This document shows positions 33,019 through 33,120 of a DNA stretch of 33,120 bases, piece by piece. The DNA is from an uncultured Clostridium sp. (lineage in GTDB: Bacteria; Bacillota; Clostridia; Lachnospirales; Lachnospiraceae), in NCBI GenBank assembly GCA_947178445.1, contig CAMWYJ010000031.1, positions 1-33,120 on the forward strand. Direction: 5' to 3'. Position 1 is the stretch's first letter, and every line of letters starts with the position of its first letter. The notes under the pieces were generated by a model. The model made no database searches. It worked only from the letters and a program-made list of their open reading frames with translations, and was not told the origin of the DNA. The translations under genes were made by a program, and so were the position numbers.

Positions 33019-33120
33019 AATTACTCCTTTCCACAATAGGTGATTGCAAAATTCTTTTAACTTTCCATTACAGTTGTGCAACATATACAATTCCATAAGC
33101 AGGTACTTTGGAGCCGTTGG
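33019..33120. other. Sequence upstream of trpB, unresolved
   Basis: One minus-strand frame reads [16 protein letters not shown] then TAA (stop near 33068), which could be the C-terminus of an upstream gene, but too little is present to identify it. The rest is a short spacer with the trpB ribosome binding site. Confidence 0.3.

Noticed and set aside
33019-33120. trp leader peptide/attenuator
   Set aside because: No run of Trp codons and no terminator/antiterminator pair; it sits directly before trpB and more likely follows another trp gene.

Overview
The window reads as a low-GC Gram-positive genome, most likely a gut Clostridia of the Lachnospiraceae type. Evidence: strong AGGAGG-type ribosome binding sites, consensus sigma-A promoters, an FMN riboswitch ahead of the riboflavin genes, a CIRCE operator ahead of clpB, a BspA-type leucine-rich-repeat surface protein, an EcsC-family protein and a lipoprotein of the trigger-factor/FKBP type. 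Family calls rest on motif recognition by eye; no database search was possible.

Region 1 (1-6100, all on the minus strand) is an AT-rich accessory stretch of small unrelated genes: a 5'-complete but window-truncated pyrophosphatase-like gene, a hypothetical protein, a short ornithine-carbamoyltransferase-like protein, a flavodoxin-fold reductase, a 5'-truncated epimerase remnant, a VanZ-family membrane protein, a DUF1349 protein and three GNAT acetyltransferases. It shows signs of rearrangement: a perfect 42-bp direct repeat flanks vanZ, and a fragment of a second copy of the 369-917 gene lies beside it.

Region 2 (6125-10744, minus) is the riboflavin operon: promoter, FMN riboswitch, intrinsic terminator, ribD, an inserted GNAT gene, a short orphan reading frame, ribE (riboflavin synthase), then ribBA. 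ribH is not found where it usually lies. The ribE-ribBA gap (7328-7720) holds a striking array of the motif TTTACATAA: eight units in strict 13-bp phase, then a second block spaced by about 20-23 bp.

Region 3 (10798-14982, plus) is a three-gene transcript from a perfect consensus promoter. It encodes a multi-pass membrane protein with a degenerate GGDEF and an intact EAL domain, a sugar-binding-type lipoprotein, and a chemoreceptor-like protein (sensor, HAMP) that lacks the signalling tip. Together they look like a c-di-GMP module sensing an extracellular ligand.

Region 4 (15087-25616, minus) holds an LRR surface protein, an unidentified four-pass membrane protein, clpB under CIRCE control, sfsA, nth, a histidine kinase/OmpR-type regulator pair, and a surface prolyl-isomerase-like lipoprotein.

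Region 5 (25750-30652, minus) is a tightly coupled operon: a small ORF, an EcsC-family protein, a coiled-coil protein, an HD-GYP phosphodiesterase with a receiver domain lacking its phospho-acceptor Asp, and an in-frame fusion of a GT4 glycosyltransferase to an aldo/keto reductase. Region 6 (31065 to the end, minus) is trpB-trpA, followed by two abutting inverted repeats.
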